Assembly: GCF_905163445.1 (NCBI RefSeq)
Contig: NC_053184.1
Span: 3,596,001-3,660,000 of the forward strand
From: Pararge aegeria
Taxonomy: Eukaryota; Arthropoda; Insecta; Lepidoptera; Nymphalidae
Length of the DNA: 64,000 nucleotides
Direction: 5' to 3'
The translations under genes and the position numbers were made by a program. Shown here piece after piece: positions 33,319 to 44,139 of this stretch (position 1 is the first letter of the stretch; each line of letters begins with the position of its first letter). Below the pieces are notes generated by a model. The model had not been told where the DNA came from. It saw only the letters and a list, made by a program, of their open reading frames with translations, and ran no database searches.

Positions 33319-33846
33319 CATGGATTTCCGCAAAGTAACGCCTGCTTCTATCCAAACTTCAACATAGTAGTACGTGTTTGTTAGCTCTATAAAATGCCTA
33401 AAATAGGCACCAAAACCACGCAGCAACTATGTATTACATATGATGTACAATTACTAGAATGATGATAAAATAAGAATGATATACAAAGCCTATTATTCTA
33501 TTTCATAATGCCCTACACTCGAAATATTAAAGAAAACCATCAATCTCTATAAAAGAAATATATATCTTAAATACACCATGCAAATTGGATCTGGCAATCA
33601 TGGATGTGTGTCTCATTGTACCTCACGGAATTATGCAAAGTAACGTCTAATAACAAAAACGAAATTATAAAATTTTACACGCGTTACAACTGACGAGAAA
33701 TATGAACAGGAATAAATAATATTGACGGAGATATAAAAACTACGGAGGTATAACATAATATTTGCAGTCCATTAAATAGCTTCTGTTTTTGAAATTCGAA
33801 TGTTAAAAATACAGGTCGAAATAAATACTCAGTTTATCTTTTCCAG
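33319..33846 (+). other. Upstream intron end with acceptor site
   Basis: Runs from the Penelope-type element to the acceptor (CAGTTTATCTTTTCCAG at about 33830-33846). No other coding segment is seen in it. Confidence 0.6.
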
Positions 33847-33997
33847 GCAGTCCGTTATCGTCAGTCACGGGGACTGTCACCCGCGTGTCATCCGTCGTAG
33901 GTGGTGAAGCGGACCTTTACTGCGACTCCCGGCCCCCGCAGCGCAATGACAGCTTGCTACTCGTCGTGTGGTATAGAGACGATAATCCTGTGTACAG
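33847..33997 (+). CDS. Internal exon: N-terminal half of a Sidestep-family immunoglobulin V-set domain
   Basis: Seen: a pyrimidine-rich tract ending in TTTTCCAG, 151 bases open in one frame, then CAG followed by the donor GTATGTAG. The frame begins after two bases that finish a split codon (upstream intron phase 1) and ends with AG of the next codon (downstream intron phase 2). About 49 residues are encoded: SSVVGGEADLYCD with the B-strand Cys, an N-D-S glycosylation sequon, then LLLVVWYRDDNPVY with the core Trp. The split last codon would be Ser if the next exon starts with a pyrimidine. Known: VVGG-x-A-x-L-x-CD, WY and P-[IV]-Y-S mark the first Ig domain of Sidestep proteins, neuronal and muscle cell-surface receptors that bind Beat proteins in motor-axon guidance. 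Inference: this is one exon of a multi-exon side paralogue; the paralogue cannot be named and other exons are not visible here. A Beat-type Ig domain fits less well. Confidence 0.8.
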
Positions 33998-35580
33998 GTA
34001 TGTAGCAATTATTTTCTAAGTTAAGATAGCCAACGCTCTATGATGGGCCTCAAAATAAATCTCGAAAGATGGGACGATCATTGCACCCGACGTTTATAGT
34101 CCCAAGTTGCTGGACCGACAAACCTTAATCGGAAAATTCCTTGGTAGAAAAAACTTGAACTATTCTAAAATAATACTGCTTTAAACGATGGTAGTGCGCT
34201 CCCTGAGACACTTTCGCATTTAAAATATAATAATAGAAAAGCGATCGTCTGTCAATGTCTGTCAAACGGCGATGAAGGTTCAGCCTATTTTCTACATTGC
34301 ATAAGCACACACACGCGTAAAGTTTCGGATTGTTGTTGATCTTAAACAACAATCCCGTAACATGTACGACGGAACAGGGTTGAAAGGTATCGGACCAAAG
34401 ATATTAATCACAGCGAAACATTGGGCAAAGCAATAATTTTGAATACCTCGAGAAAAAAGAGCCATTTGGCCTTATCCTCTAGAAATCAGAGACCTGTACG
34501 CTTAACCTCATGTAATATGTATTTAGAGGCATACATTTTTACAACCTGATACAATAACTATCAAGAGCATTGAAATTGCTTTTAGTGTGCTATAACTAAT
34601 AATTTAGACGGTTCAGCCGAAACTATCAAGGTCTTGTCTTGCAATGGTGAATTTACACCAGACAAGATGATTTTTTATTCTGGATTTTTTTTGATCATCA
34701 TTATTTAATGGGATGATAATAATCAAAAAAATGCACATGAACATCTAGATTTGCAACCAAGGTATTTTTTTTAAGTCTCAAATTTAACTTATAAAACTTC
34801 AATTGCCGCTCTACCGTTAATTCAAATATCTTTGTGTTGGACCCATGTTATTTAAATAGGTCATGTGTGAAAGAGGTTCTTTGTTGGTGTTCCTTTAACA
34901 TGCTTTTTGATGCCCCACTGTATTGTGACGTAATTGTAATGCTTGGCTCAGACAGGTGCAAAATTGTAGTAACCAATCCTAGGTATATAATCGGACTCTT
35001 GTGTTAGCAATTGACATCTAACTAATATCTACGCTACGCTATATTACATGTGTTGCGTCACTGCAAAATTCACTGATATTTAGAATTCCAATTCTTTAGA
35101 ATTCCTACCTACCATATTTAATATTTTTCATAACAGATAATATAGTTTGTGAAATAACTTACCGGAAACTAATGTTGTAAATTATTATTATTGTTCCGTT
35201 TTGTTGTTAACGAACCTTCGGTATCTATACCGCATAGAAGTAAAAACATTGTATTGTCGAACATTTTGTTAAACGTATTTGTTGGCGGAAACTCAGCCCT
35301 ATTATAGATCAAATTTAATAAACTAGAACGAGTATTATTCAAATCCCATCCCAACGTACACCTACGTTTGTTATTATTTAATTGCAAACTCCATCCGAGA
35401 GTTTTTTTATCGAAATTTAAAATAATTATTAAAACATCCTACTCAAATGAGGGCGCGAGCAAAATTGTTACATTTTTCCTGGCTCTGATATAAAGTTATT
35501 AATATTTTTTCTAAGCAAGTAGCTATTCAATAAGCGTACTCACGCGGTATTTTACTACATTACATTTTTACATTTACGTT
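33998..35580 (+). other. Start of downstream intron
   Basis: Begins with the donor GTATGTAG. I looked for a continuing exon starting with a pyrimidine and coding for the C-terminal half of the V-set domain (the region with the D-x-G-x-Y-x-C motif) and found none. Confidence 0.6.
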
Positions 35581-35795
35581 TTGCTGGCTTCTACTACGGC
35601 TAGTTACCGATAACGACGTACCGTTAAGCGATTTAGCGTTCCGGTACGATGTCGCGTAGAAACCGATTAGGGGTATGGGTTTAATGCAACTACCATACCC
35701 CTAACTGTTTAGCCCGTAACCATCTTAGATTGCATCACAGTCACCAGTAGGTGAGATTGCAGTCAAGGGCTAACTAGTAGTGGAATAATAAAAAA
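35581..35795 (+). mobile_element. SINE A, 5'-truncated copy
   Basis: CGGCTAGTTACCGATAACGA through CGGTACGATGTCGCGTAGAA to GCTAACTAGTAGTGGAATAA. It is the best-preserved body in the window and lies in the intron just downstream of the Sidestep-family exon. Confidence 0.75.
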
Positions 35796-36126
35796 AAGGT
35801 CTACCAGCGGTCAAACCTAATTAAAATTATGTAATTTTAATGCAACCATTTTCTTTTTAACAGCCACTTATATTCAGTTCCCTCATTCATTCGGCAACCA
35901 ATTTGGATCAACGATTAAACACAATCAACTGTTACACACTGTCATTACAAGATCAGCTTCAAAATTCTGTCGAAAGCATCGATCAATTATACCAGGGGGG
36001 ATACAATATTCCGACTTATCCTTTGATGTATTGGAAATGTGAGTTCACGTTTCCTAATTGCGTAACTTTATTTATAATATTCACCACTGGGTACCCCAAC
36101 AGGTAACAGCACACTGTTAACAGCAC
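35796..36126 (+). other. Weak candidate exon only
   Basis: An open stretch at 35864-36038 is framed by TTCTTTTTAACAG and GTGAGT. It cannot continue the Sidestep-family frame (stop in the required phase) and its peptide is not recognised. Probably chance. Confidence 0.2.
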
Positions 36127-36215
36127 CGCTACTTTTACTAGCAGGCTTTTTGTGACAGAGTTCATACGGGGAAGTACCTGCTAACGCGATGTTTATTTCT
36201 GCTTCGAAGCAGTAT
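36127..36215 (+). repeat. Repeat E 5' fragment
   Basis: GCAGGCTTTTTGTGACAGAG, CGGGGAAGTACCTGC and TTTATTTCTGCTTCGAAGCA only. Confidence 0.45.
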
Positions 36216-36559
36216 ATTGAAGTATACTTAGTTGCCGGTGTTATTACTTACTTTGGGTCGCTACTGAAAATCAGCGTAGCACTATTCGTAGGCAGGTACT
36301 TACTGCCATGGTACTGTCGCACAGAGCAGAGTAGGTGACCCGTTGACCGCAAAGATGGAACATACTCCTAAATTATTGTAACAATTATTTATTTTATTTA
36401 TTTCTCTTTTCTCTTAGTTGTGGTATGTTGTAATTTTTTGTAGTTGATAAACATTTTTATTATTATCATTATTATTTATATATCTATCATTTATTGATAG
36501 ACTTTTTTTTTTTTTAATTTTCAACAGGGAAATTTTAAAAGAAAAATTAAAAACACTAT

Positions 36560-36915
36560 TGTAACCAATTCTACGTGACGGGGCAAAAGGGGCGAGGCGA
36601 CGGAATTATAAGACACGTGTGAAGAACAAAGTTGTATTTAGAATTCACTTAGAATTACTTGACAGTCTAGAACAGTGTCCCTGGCTAAAGTCCCACGCAG
36701 TGGAAGCAAAAGCTGGAAGCACGTCCTGTAGGCTCCACTACAGCGTCCGGCAAGTGTCTTCGAGAGGAAAGCGTTTGCTGAAGCACTGCAGGCAGGTACC
36801 GCTAGTGATTGATAATGGCGGAGTGATTCACAATGGTTGGCCGTGGCACCGTCTTGTACTAGTGAGAAAAAATCTCTTTAGCGCGATTTACATTTCACGC
36901 AACTACAACTAGTGT
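36560..36915. repeat. Probable unclassified transposon remnant
   Basis: GC-richer text such as CTTGACAGTCTAGAACAGTG, GGAAGCACGTCCTGTAGGCT and ACAATGGTTGGCCGTGGCAC. It has the look of a LINE 3' region and lies directly left of the LINE P fragment at 36960. The 97-codon frame over it (36619-36912) shows no domain. Confidence 0.35.
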
Positions 36916-36959
36916 TAGCGGGCAGTATTGCGTTTTATTGTAATGTTACACTATTAAAA

Positions 36960-37100
36960 ATTTATAAAAAATACCACTCCTCCGCTTGCGGGGCTTTTGA
37001 GTACCCAGCGGACAGGGCTCCAGAGTGGACCTCCTCACAACACGCGCCGTTTCCAGGACTTCTGCCCTCTGCATCCGACCCTACGACCCTATGTTCATTA
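36960..37100 (-). pseudogene. LINE P fragment, minus strand
   Basis: CTCCGCTTGCGGGGCTTTTG, CAGGGCTCCAGAGTGGACCT and ACACGCGCCGTTTCCAGGAC are the inverse of 22540-22640. The C-terminal reading frame is broken by shifts. Short plus-strand open frames at this place are shadows. Confidence 0.6.
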
Positions 37101-37129
37101 CGACCGACATAAGACAGTATTTTGTATTA

Positions 37130-37450
37130 CATTTTCCATGCATGCCCTGCAAAGTGCAATATGTTTAGTAGTAGTAGAACCTCTTGTGACAGAGCTCTTC
37201 CGTTGAATACTATGTGAATGTTCATGTTACTAAATTGCGAAACATTATTAGTAGAATAGTTTGCTCCACTAGTAGTAGAGCGTTAGGAGACAGACTTCAT
37301 GCCATGCTTATTTATGCCGTCAAGCATCAACGCTGTGATCTGGTCTGATGGGCGTGGTTACCGTTCTAATTACAGGCTCATGAGGCTTAAAATCTATGCC
37401 TGAGAGTGGCACCATGTTGAACGTGTTCCTTTCATGTCCTGATAAAGTAA
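37130..37450 (+). repeat. Repeat E, two partial copies in tandem
   Basis: The end of one copy (CATGCATGCCCTGCAAAGTG, about 37138) is followed by GAACCTCTTGTGACAGAGC and then a longer copy from about 37262: TGCCATGCTTATTTATGCCG, GGGCGTGGTTACCGTTCTAA, AACGTGTTCCTTTCATGTCC. Confidence 0.55.
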
Positions 37451-37477
37451 CGTTTATTTTCGTTTATATAGTTGCAC

Positions 37478-38045
37478 AGGAAGCGGTGATAGCGCATCGG
37501 GTAGGAGCTGGACTTCACTTTGGGGGGCCGAGTTCGAATCTCAGCATGGTCTAACATGATTTAAGTTACTTAGTTTACTCTAATATTTTGATTTTATTTT
37601 TTTCATCAGTTCTATGTTGACATATTTTAATATTTAAATCAATTGTAATAATAAATTTTAATTTGGATAAAAAAATTAAATTAAGTAATAAATAAAAATA
37701 ATTTCGACAAATTTTATTGCAATGCCCCGGCGGGGCGTCATGTCTCTTATGTATGTGCGTGTAGCAATTTATTAACAATAAACAATAGACCTCTAAATTT
37801 TTGAAGATACGTGCATTGTTAGATATTAAAATATCGCTTGCTTCAACGGTAAAGGACAACATCGTGAGGTAACCTGCATGCCTGGGAGTTCTACATAATG
37901 TTCTCGAAGGTAAGTGGAGTCCACCAATCCGCACAGGGCCAGCGTGGTGGATTACGGCCTTGACCCCTTCTCACTGTTGTAGGTACCCGTGCTCTGTAGT
38001 GGGCCAGTAATGGGATGATGATTGATGATTGATGATGATGATGAC
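37478..38045 (+). mobile_element. SINE C interrupted by repeat H
   Basis: Head GGTGATAGCGCATCGGGTAG with B-box GAGTTCGAATCTCAGC, up to about 37569. It resumes at about 37804 (GTGCATTGTTAGATATTAAA...ACATCGTGAGGTAACCTGCA) and ends in a long (GATGAT)n run after TGGGCCAGTAATGGG. Removing 37570-37803 restores a normal SINE. Confidence 0.7.
37570..37803 (-). mobile_element. Repeat H inserted in SINE C
   Basis: Read on the minus strand it runs from TTTATTGTTAATAAATTGCT through a GC-rich palindrome (GCCCCGCCGGGGC) to an A-rich end. Flanks AAGTTAC and AAGATAC may be a decayed target duplication. A second copy lies at 63780-64000 (+). The A-rich end suggests retroposition; the class is unknown. Confidence 0.55.
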
Positions 38046-38159
38046 GATGTTGCTTAATTGCACGGACTTTGTTTTTGAAATACTCACTTGGCTTTGGCTA
38101 GACCATAGTGGTGAGTAACGCATTTCAGCTTTAAACAACATTTTATTTTTAATTAATAA

Positions 38160-38520
38160 ACTTAGCCTACGGCATAAAAGAGAAAGTGTGTGCGTATGTT
38201 CCGTATAGGCTCCGAAACGGCTGGACCGATTTCAATGAAACTTTCAGGGATTCTCTGGATTGACCTGGCGAGTAACACAGACCTGTCAAATACAGCTTTT
38301 ATTTACTATGATGATATTCTATTGTTGGGTGTACATGCGTGTAAATAATGATCTTCACCCGCTCGAGAAAAGAATAGAAGAGAATGAGTACGGAGAGAAA
38401 TAAATGATTTAATATATTATGAGACTTAAATTAAAAATTTTATGATGTAAGTTTATTGTTTAAATAAAATAAAGCAAAATCTAGCCCGGCGTAGCGGTCT
38501 GGGTACGCTAGTATGCTATA
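38160..38520 (+). mobile_element. Possible Helitron-like or other non-autonomous element
   Basis: It contains GTATAGGCTCCGAAACGGCT and GACCGATTTCAATGAAACTT and ends CGGTCTGGGTACGCTAGT. The wording and the CTAGT end are typical of short Helitron-like repeats, but only this copy is present, so the edges are estimates. Confidence 0.3.
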
Positions 38521-38707
38521 AATAATTCATTGAATTTATTTATATTTTTCACTCATGTACACTTAGGTTAAAACTGCCTACCAAGCAATACCATGAACTG
38601 TTACAAACGGACAAATACGCGAGTGATTCAGTAAGGGTAAAGTTTTGCCATCATTAAACATACCGCACCCTTAAAAAGCTCTATAATTGCGTACCTATCT
38701 GCAGGGG

Positions 38708-38760
38708 ATTTTCAAGGATTACATTAAATCTAGGTTACATTAAAAATAATCCTTGAAAAT
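38708..38760. repeat. 14-bp perfect hairpin
   Basis: ATTTTCAAGGATTA (38708-38721) with 38747-38760; the flanking GGG/CCC extend it with one mismatch. Confidence 0.75.
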
Positions 38761-38984
38761 TCCCGTCCCTAATCTCAACTGAAGGTTTGAGATCATTAGT
38801 CTTACAATTAACAGATTGAGTGAGATTCTCTCGTCGTGACTACAACAAAGTCTTAAGTCGGAGATTCAACTTTTCGCGTCTTGACATTTGTTCCGGTAAT
38901 AATTTGACAATAAGGACCAGCTTTAAAATAATGGTAAGAGCGTAACATGCCCGTATTCGATTTTAGACCTTTATAAATAAAATA

Positions 38985-39208
38985 AATAAAATATACTACG
39001 ACAATACACACATCGCTACCTAGCCCCAAAGTAAGCGTAGCTTGTGTTATGGGTTCTAAGATTACTGATGAATATTTTTATGAATAATATACATACATAC
39101 TTAGAATATATATATAAACACCCAGACACTGAAAAACATTCATGCTCATCACACAAACATTTTCCAGTTGTGGGAAAGGAACCCACGGCCTTGGACTCAG
39201 TTTTAGTG
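38985..39208 (-). mobile_element. SINE B, minus strand, head truncated
   Basis: AATACACACATCGCTACCTA through CCAGTTGTGGGAAAGGAACC to CGGCCTTGGACTCAG, where homology stops before the head. Confidence 0.75.
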
Positions 39209-39657
39209 TCTTTGGACACTATCACATTGTCACTTTCTTTTGCAGTTTTTAGTTGCCTAAATAAAATTAAACAACTAAATTTCAACTTTCACTAAGAAAA
39301 CCTTACTGCAATTTTCCGATAGAGGTTACTTTTATTTTTTTTCTGACGAGAAAGTTTAATTTGTTACAGTCATTTTGTCATATATTTATTTTCGCTGCGA
39401 TGCACTTAATAAAGATTAATAGCTCTGCTCTGCTCTGCTCTTTGAACCTCAATTTGGAGGATTCAGCATCTTATAAGAGGCTTGCTGAGGCAGCGCAAAT
39501 TAGTTCATAATGTGATCGTCAGATCTGTAAATGTCTATTACTTGATGAGAATCACTTACAATGAGTTGTACGTCGTTCGTGGAAGTGGATCTCAGCTTTG
39601 TATTTCTTTCTCTTACTAGATAGAACATAAGTTCAGCACGCAGTTGTTAAAATTAAA

Positions 39658-39930
39658 TATAATAAATATACCAGGACATCTACACACATCTACACCCAAA
39701 GTTGGCGCAGCTACTCGTAGTATTATGGGTTCTAAAAGAACAGATAAATATTGTTATGAATATATATTTATAGAGAATATATATTTTTAGAATGTATTCA
39801 TATATAATTATAATATCTTAATAAGAACCCCGACACTGAAACATTAATGTTCATCGGAAAAACATTTTTTCCAGTTGTGGGAATCGAACCACCAGATAGA
39901 GGGGTCACTGCGAAAATTGACCGTCGAAAA
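39658..39930 (-). mobile_element. SINE B, minus strand, diverged
   Basis: ATGGGTTCTAAAAGAACAGA, CCCCGACACTGAAACATTAA and CCAGTTGTGGGAATCGAACC. Its middle contains an ATATATTTATAGAGAATATA near-palindrome not seen in the other copies. Confidence 0.65.
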
Positions 39931-40770
39931 TTTTAGTATAGTGAATAGGAATGGTCCTTGGTTTACTTTCTATAGTTGGCGTTACATACAGATTGATGAT
40001 TGCTCATAACTAGTTACAATTAAAAGTTATACCAATTTGACCGGGTGAAATAATTATTTCAGCATTGCCTTTTTAACGTAATGTTATTTAACATTAATTC
40101 AAAATTCCACGAACCTTCCAAGTCGTAATAGCTCCTCACATAACTTTATACACCGTTATAACATAGCACCGCTATTTCCACTACTCCATAAAATATAAGT
40201 AAAAAACCTACTGTGTATAAAAGGCATCCAAAAAACTTACCCACTATACTGGAAAAACTGCTGCTTATTAGCAATTTTTATGCAAGCAATGTGCGCGGAG
40301 AAAGTGAACAGAAATAATATATCACTTGTGTATAAAGCTTATAGCGGAAAATTTTATGCTACGTGAGTTTTGGACAGCGGAATATAAAAGGGTCGACCCT
40401 TTGTCGAGGTTCATAATATTGGGCGTATCTTTTTTCTTGTTTTCGTTATCTGTCAGTGGGAACACATGTACGAGTAGCTTTCACCGCTTTGGGAGTTCCT
40501 TTTTCTGTAACATACGTAGAAAGTTGTACATGTGTAGTGCTGGTGAAAAGTTCGATATATGGCTAAACGATAGTTTAACAAAATATAAATGTTAATTGTT
40601 TTTCAAATAAAAATATGGTATGCTATCTGCCAACTCTGTAGCCAGCAAAGAAAAGTTCAAAGTTGCCTAGCTGGTAATGGTAAGAACTATACCGACAAAG
40701 CAAAACGAGTTTTGACACTAGAGTGGTAAAGAATGGTGCGGCTCAGGGATCTGTACTTCCGTTTTTTTTT

Positions 40771-40816
40771 TATTCTGCTACAACTTAGAACTCCACTGCA
40801 ATCTCACCTGGTGGCT
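40771..40816 (-). mobile_element. SINE A tail fragment
   Basis: TTCTGCTACAACTTAGAACT followed by CACTGCAATCTCACCTGGTG matches the inverted SINE A tail; it joins directly to repeat J. Confidence 0.45.
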
Positions 40817-41165
40817 GTGTATGTGTGCGTGTGCGTTTGTTGCGTCGAATTTCCTGACCGGATTATCCGATTATTAATTTATTTTTTTGTTTTGAAAGGA
40901 GTGTTCAGATGTTATATTTATGTTTGATGAAAACCGCCTCCAAGATGTCCGCCGCTACAAAGTGATGGATTAGATAGTATTTTTAGAACTCCCTCAAGTT
41001 TCAAATAAAAGCGTTTCAGTAGTAAAATACTAAACGCTATGATAAATATCAAATCCAAGATGGCCGCCGCTCCTAAATGGCTGTTTACATATTGTATCAC
41101 AACTCCCTTAATGTGGGTATAGAATGAAAGGGCTTGACTAGTAGAATAATGTGCACATATTGCCA
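40810..41165 (+). mobile_element. Repeat J, third copy
   Basis: TGTGTGCGTGTGCGTTTGTT, TTTCCTGACCGGATTATCC, CCAAGATGGCCGCCGCTCC and ATCACAACTCCCTTAATGTG. It contains two partial repetitions of the AGATG-CCGCCGC block (about 40945 and 41055). Confidence 0.6.
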
Positions 41166-41744
41166 GAAATTCAAAATATTCCTGCGGAATTTAAAAAAAA
41201 CTAAACACGCGGGCGATGCCACATAAAACTAGCTATTTTACGTGGCATCGCCCCCGTTTATAATATTACTTATTAAGATATATGAAATAGTACGACTTAG
41301 TATGATAATATTAAATTCTTACGTCATATCCAGCGAAGCAATATCAGGGTAAACGCTGTTCAAGATAGACAAAAAACAGTGCTATATTTTTTTCCTCTCT
41401 CACGGCTTACGGAGCTTTAGGAAGCTATTTATAACGCCATTGTCTTCTACAGACGGTACCACTTAGCTTTTCAAGAACACTACCTATTCAATATTAGAAA
41501 ACAAAAGTTTCTGCTTTTAAAACGCTTATATCTTGTCCAGATTAAGCGGATTCTTGGAGTACTACACACTCGTTATAATTGCGTCTGTGAACATCGTGCC
41601 AAATTAAATTAGGGAATGTCTTAAATTTTATTTAATGCCTCAGTGTGAGGTTTCATGTCTTACAAGTTATTATGGTATTCAGGGATTTTAATACTAAGGG
41701 CTTGAAGAAGATATTGTCATTAGTCGTAGTAGGTTTGTGATTAG

Positions 41745-41840
41745 TCCGTACGATACCGAAGTTGTGGAGTGAGTACGACTCCGAAGGACATAAAAAACTT
41801 CTGAGTTATGCGCGTTTCAACTAATTAAAATATCACTAGT
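41745..41840 (+). mobile_element. SINE C fragment
   Basis: TGAGTTATGCGCGTTTCAAC and TAATTAAAATATCACT only. Confidence 0.4.
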
Positions 41841-42204
41841 AATAGTAGTAGTAATCCCAAGTGTTTCCGCGTTCCAACCATTATTTTCATTAGAAAAAAA
41901 ATATGCAAAAATTTACCTGTTGTTCGCCAATTATTTTTTGATTTCGCCACAGAAACAATTTGCACACAAATTGAGCTCATATTTAACAATATTTACTATA
42001 ATTTTTAAGAAAACAAACCAGTAAAATGCACTATTCAACTCAAAAAAACAATAATAAACTAACTAAGTAGTTACTAATCAATAATAATGAATCTGTCAAG
42101 TGTCAACTAGCTGTAACGCAAACAATAACACGCGTGAAGTTGTTTCGATTCGCTCGCTGGTCATCTTCACTAACTTCAACTCGCAATCTGGCATTTGATC
42201 TCCA

Positions 42205-42435
42205 TACTAAATTATTAAATAATCTAGATTGTCTCTGCCAAATACATTGAAATTTCTATGAGAGAGAGCAGTTAAAATAAAAGCCCCATATAAGCAAATG
42301 AGTGTGAGGGAGACAAAGCGGGGCCTCCGATCGCGTACGAAGACACGCGAAGAGCGCGATAGTGATAGTTCAGCACGGCGCCGCGACGTTCGGCTGGTTG
42401 CACAGAGACTACCTGCCAGAGTAATGTAGTGCTTG
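42205..42435. repeat. GC-rich unclassified block
   Basis: GCCCCATATAAGCAAATGAG, CGGGGCCTCCGATCGCGTAC and GCACGGCGCCGCGACGTTCG. High CpG against AT-rich flanks. No protein motif on either strand; a transposon body or regulatory CpG block are both possible. Confidence 0.3.
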
Positions 42436-42599
42436 CAGAAAAGTAGACAAAGAGTATATACATTATTAAGCAAAAGTTAAAACATTGTATTTATATCCTC
42501 ATTGCTATCAAGTTTTAATTATTTTGTTAATTTCATTTCGGAATAGTCGAGAAAAATTTAAAAGAGATATTTATTGTAACGCAAGCCCGGCTTTTCGGC

Positions 42600-42735
42600 T
42601 TGTATGGTAGTACCGCCACTGGGCCAGCGTGGCGGAACTAACCCTGGTGGCTTTAACCCCTTCTCATAATTGTGGCACGAGACACGTGCGCTGCAGTGGG
42701 CCGGTAATGGGTTTATGTGACGATGTTGATGATTT
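42600..42735 (+). mobile_element. SINE C 3' fragment
   Basis: GCCACTGGGCCAGCGTGGCG, CTTTAACCCCTTCTCATAAT and GTGGGCCGGTAATGGGTTTA with a GATGTTGATGAT end. Confidence 0.6.
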
Positions 42736-43257
42736 ATAAGGTGTTCCACTTGACCATTTACCATTGACCTGCGAGACTTTGTTTAGTCCATGTTATATAA
42801 CATTCGCAGTTAGGAACCGCTTTGCTTCCTTGTTTTACAATATGCACTGCAAAAATATAGTATATCCACTTGTCGTTCTCCCCACTGCCATGGGTTGTCT
42901 TTAAAGTATGTGCATAGGAATTTAGACAATGGCACCCCACCTAACGATTAAGTGAGATTACAGCAAAGCGTTAATTCGACTGCCCTATACTGTGCCACTG
43001 TGTGAGAATAGCAATAGGGCGAGTGTAATTTTGTTTTTTTTTAAATTCATTTTATTTATTTTTATTATTTAAACTAATCAATACTAACTTAGTGGTTAAG
43101 AAAAAATTATAACTAATATACTAACAATCTATGGATGGAAACATCTGAATTAAATGATTATTATTATAATCAATTTGCAAGGTGATTTTGAAATGAAGTA
43201 CCTATGAGACTTCCAATAAAAAAGTATCTTTAATACTCGATTAAGGAAAATACTGTA

Positions 43258-43422
43258 GGTTCTTCTTCTTAGGGTGCCGTCTCCTTGCGAAGGTCTGCAA
43301 TAATTAGGGTTATCTCTACTTTGGACACCGCTGCTCTTAATATATGATTTGGTGCTCTTTCCAAACCATTGCCGTAGATTTTTGAGCCATGATATTCTTT
43401 TCCGGCCAGGCCTTCTCCTGCC
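43258..43422 (-). pseudogene. LINE R: pol C-terminal remnant
   Basis: The minus strand reads GRRRPGRKRISWLKNLRQWF, then GKSTKSYIK, and ends GDGTLRRR. 'R-x-ISWLKNLR-x-W-x-G' is the usual C-terminal stretch of an insect LINE polymerase. It is degraded (the TT-x-LFRAAADK part is altered) and the start is missing. Confidence 0.65.
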
Positions 43423-43499
43423 TAACTGTAGGTAATATAGTCTATATATTTTATTATAAGTTTATTATATGTATATATTATAAATGTATAATGCACCAC

Positions 43500-43661
43500 C
43501 TACTTATCTTCTTGAGCTGTGTTTAACGCCTTTGGTTGCCTGGAAGAGATCGCTATGTAGCGATAAGGCCGCCAAGTTGTATACTTTTGGTTAAATTTTT
43601 ATTTTTAATTTTACTATATGTTTATGTGGTGTACAATAAAAGTGTATTCATTCATTCATTC
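43500..43661 (+). mobile_element. LINE N 3' end with ATTC tail
   Basis: GGAAGAGATCGCTATGTAGC, GATAAGGCCGCC, GTGGTGTACAATAAAAGTGT and (ATTC)n. The same 3' end, inverted, supplies the 227-bp tandem array at 13.6-14.3 kb and the piece at 27785-27870. Confidence 0.65.
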
Positions 43662-43689
43662 ATAAATATTATTACTATGTAACCTACGC

Positions 43690-43762
43690 CGCAGGTTGAT
43701 AGACACAGGGTGGCACTTTGTATAGCGTATTCCATGCATGTCCTGCAAAGTGCGTAGGTTAT
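43690..43762 (+). repeat. Repeat E 3' fragment
   Basis: CGCAGGTTGATAGACACAGG and CCATGCATGTCCTGCAAAGT; its last bases are one arm of the 25-bp hairpin at 43743-43797. Confidence 0.55.
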
Positions 43763-43797
43763 ATACTGCGTAAGTATATAACCTACGCACTTTGCAG
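43743..43797. repeat. 25-bp perfect hairpin at the end of repeat E
   Basis: 43743-43767 (CTGCAAAGTGCGTAGG and on) pairs exactly with 43773-43797 around GCGTA. The left arm is the natural 3' end of repeat E (TGCATGTCCTGCAAAGTGCG), so the right arm is an inverted duplicate. Confidence 0.9.
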
Positions 43798-44139
43798 TTA
43801 AGTCGAGCCCCGAAAGTTTAGTCGAGCTCCTACCGAATGAGCTGTCACTGCTTTTTACCTAATAAATATTATGCACATTCTCTGAAACATATCTCTTTAC
43901 AGGCTTTGCATGGATGCTCCAGACTCTGTTGTTTGGACTGTTATGCCACTAACCTCTTAATCCTAATATTATTAACGCTGTGTTCATGCGATTGTTTGTC
44001 ACCCAAGTTTGCCCATGTTAAGGAAACTTGGTATAACAATAGGCGAAACTTTATAAATGCACAAATTATACCTTCTATATATCCATGTAAATCAACCGTG
44101 CAGTGTCACCACGGTATTAAAAAAACTATTATTAGCTAA

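Noticed and set aside
36912..37206. Two overlapping plus-strand proteins
   Set aside because: They read the wrong strand of the LINE P remnant and a repeat E end.
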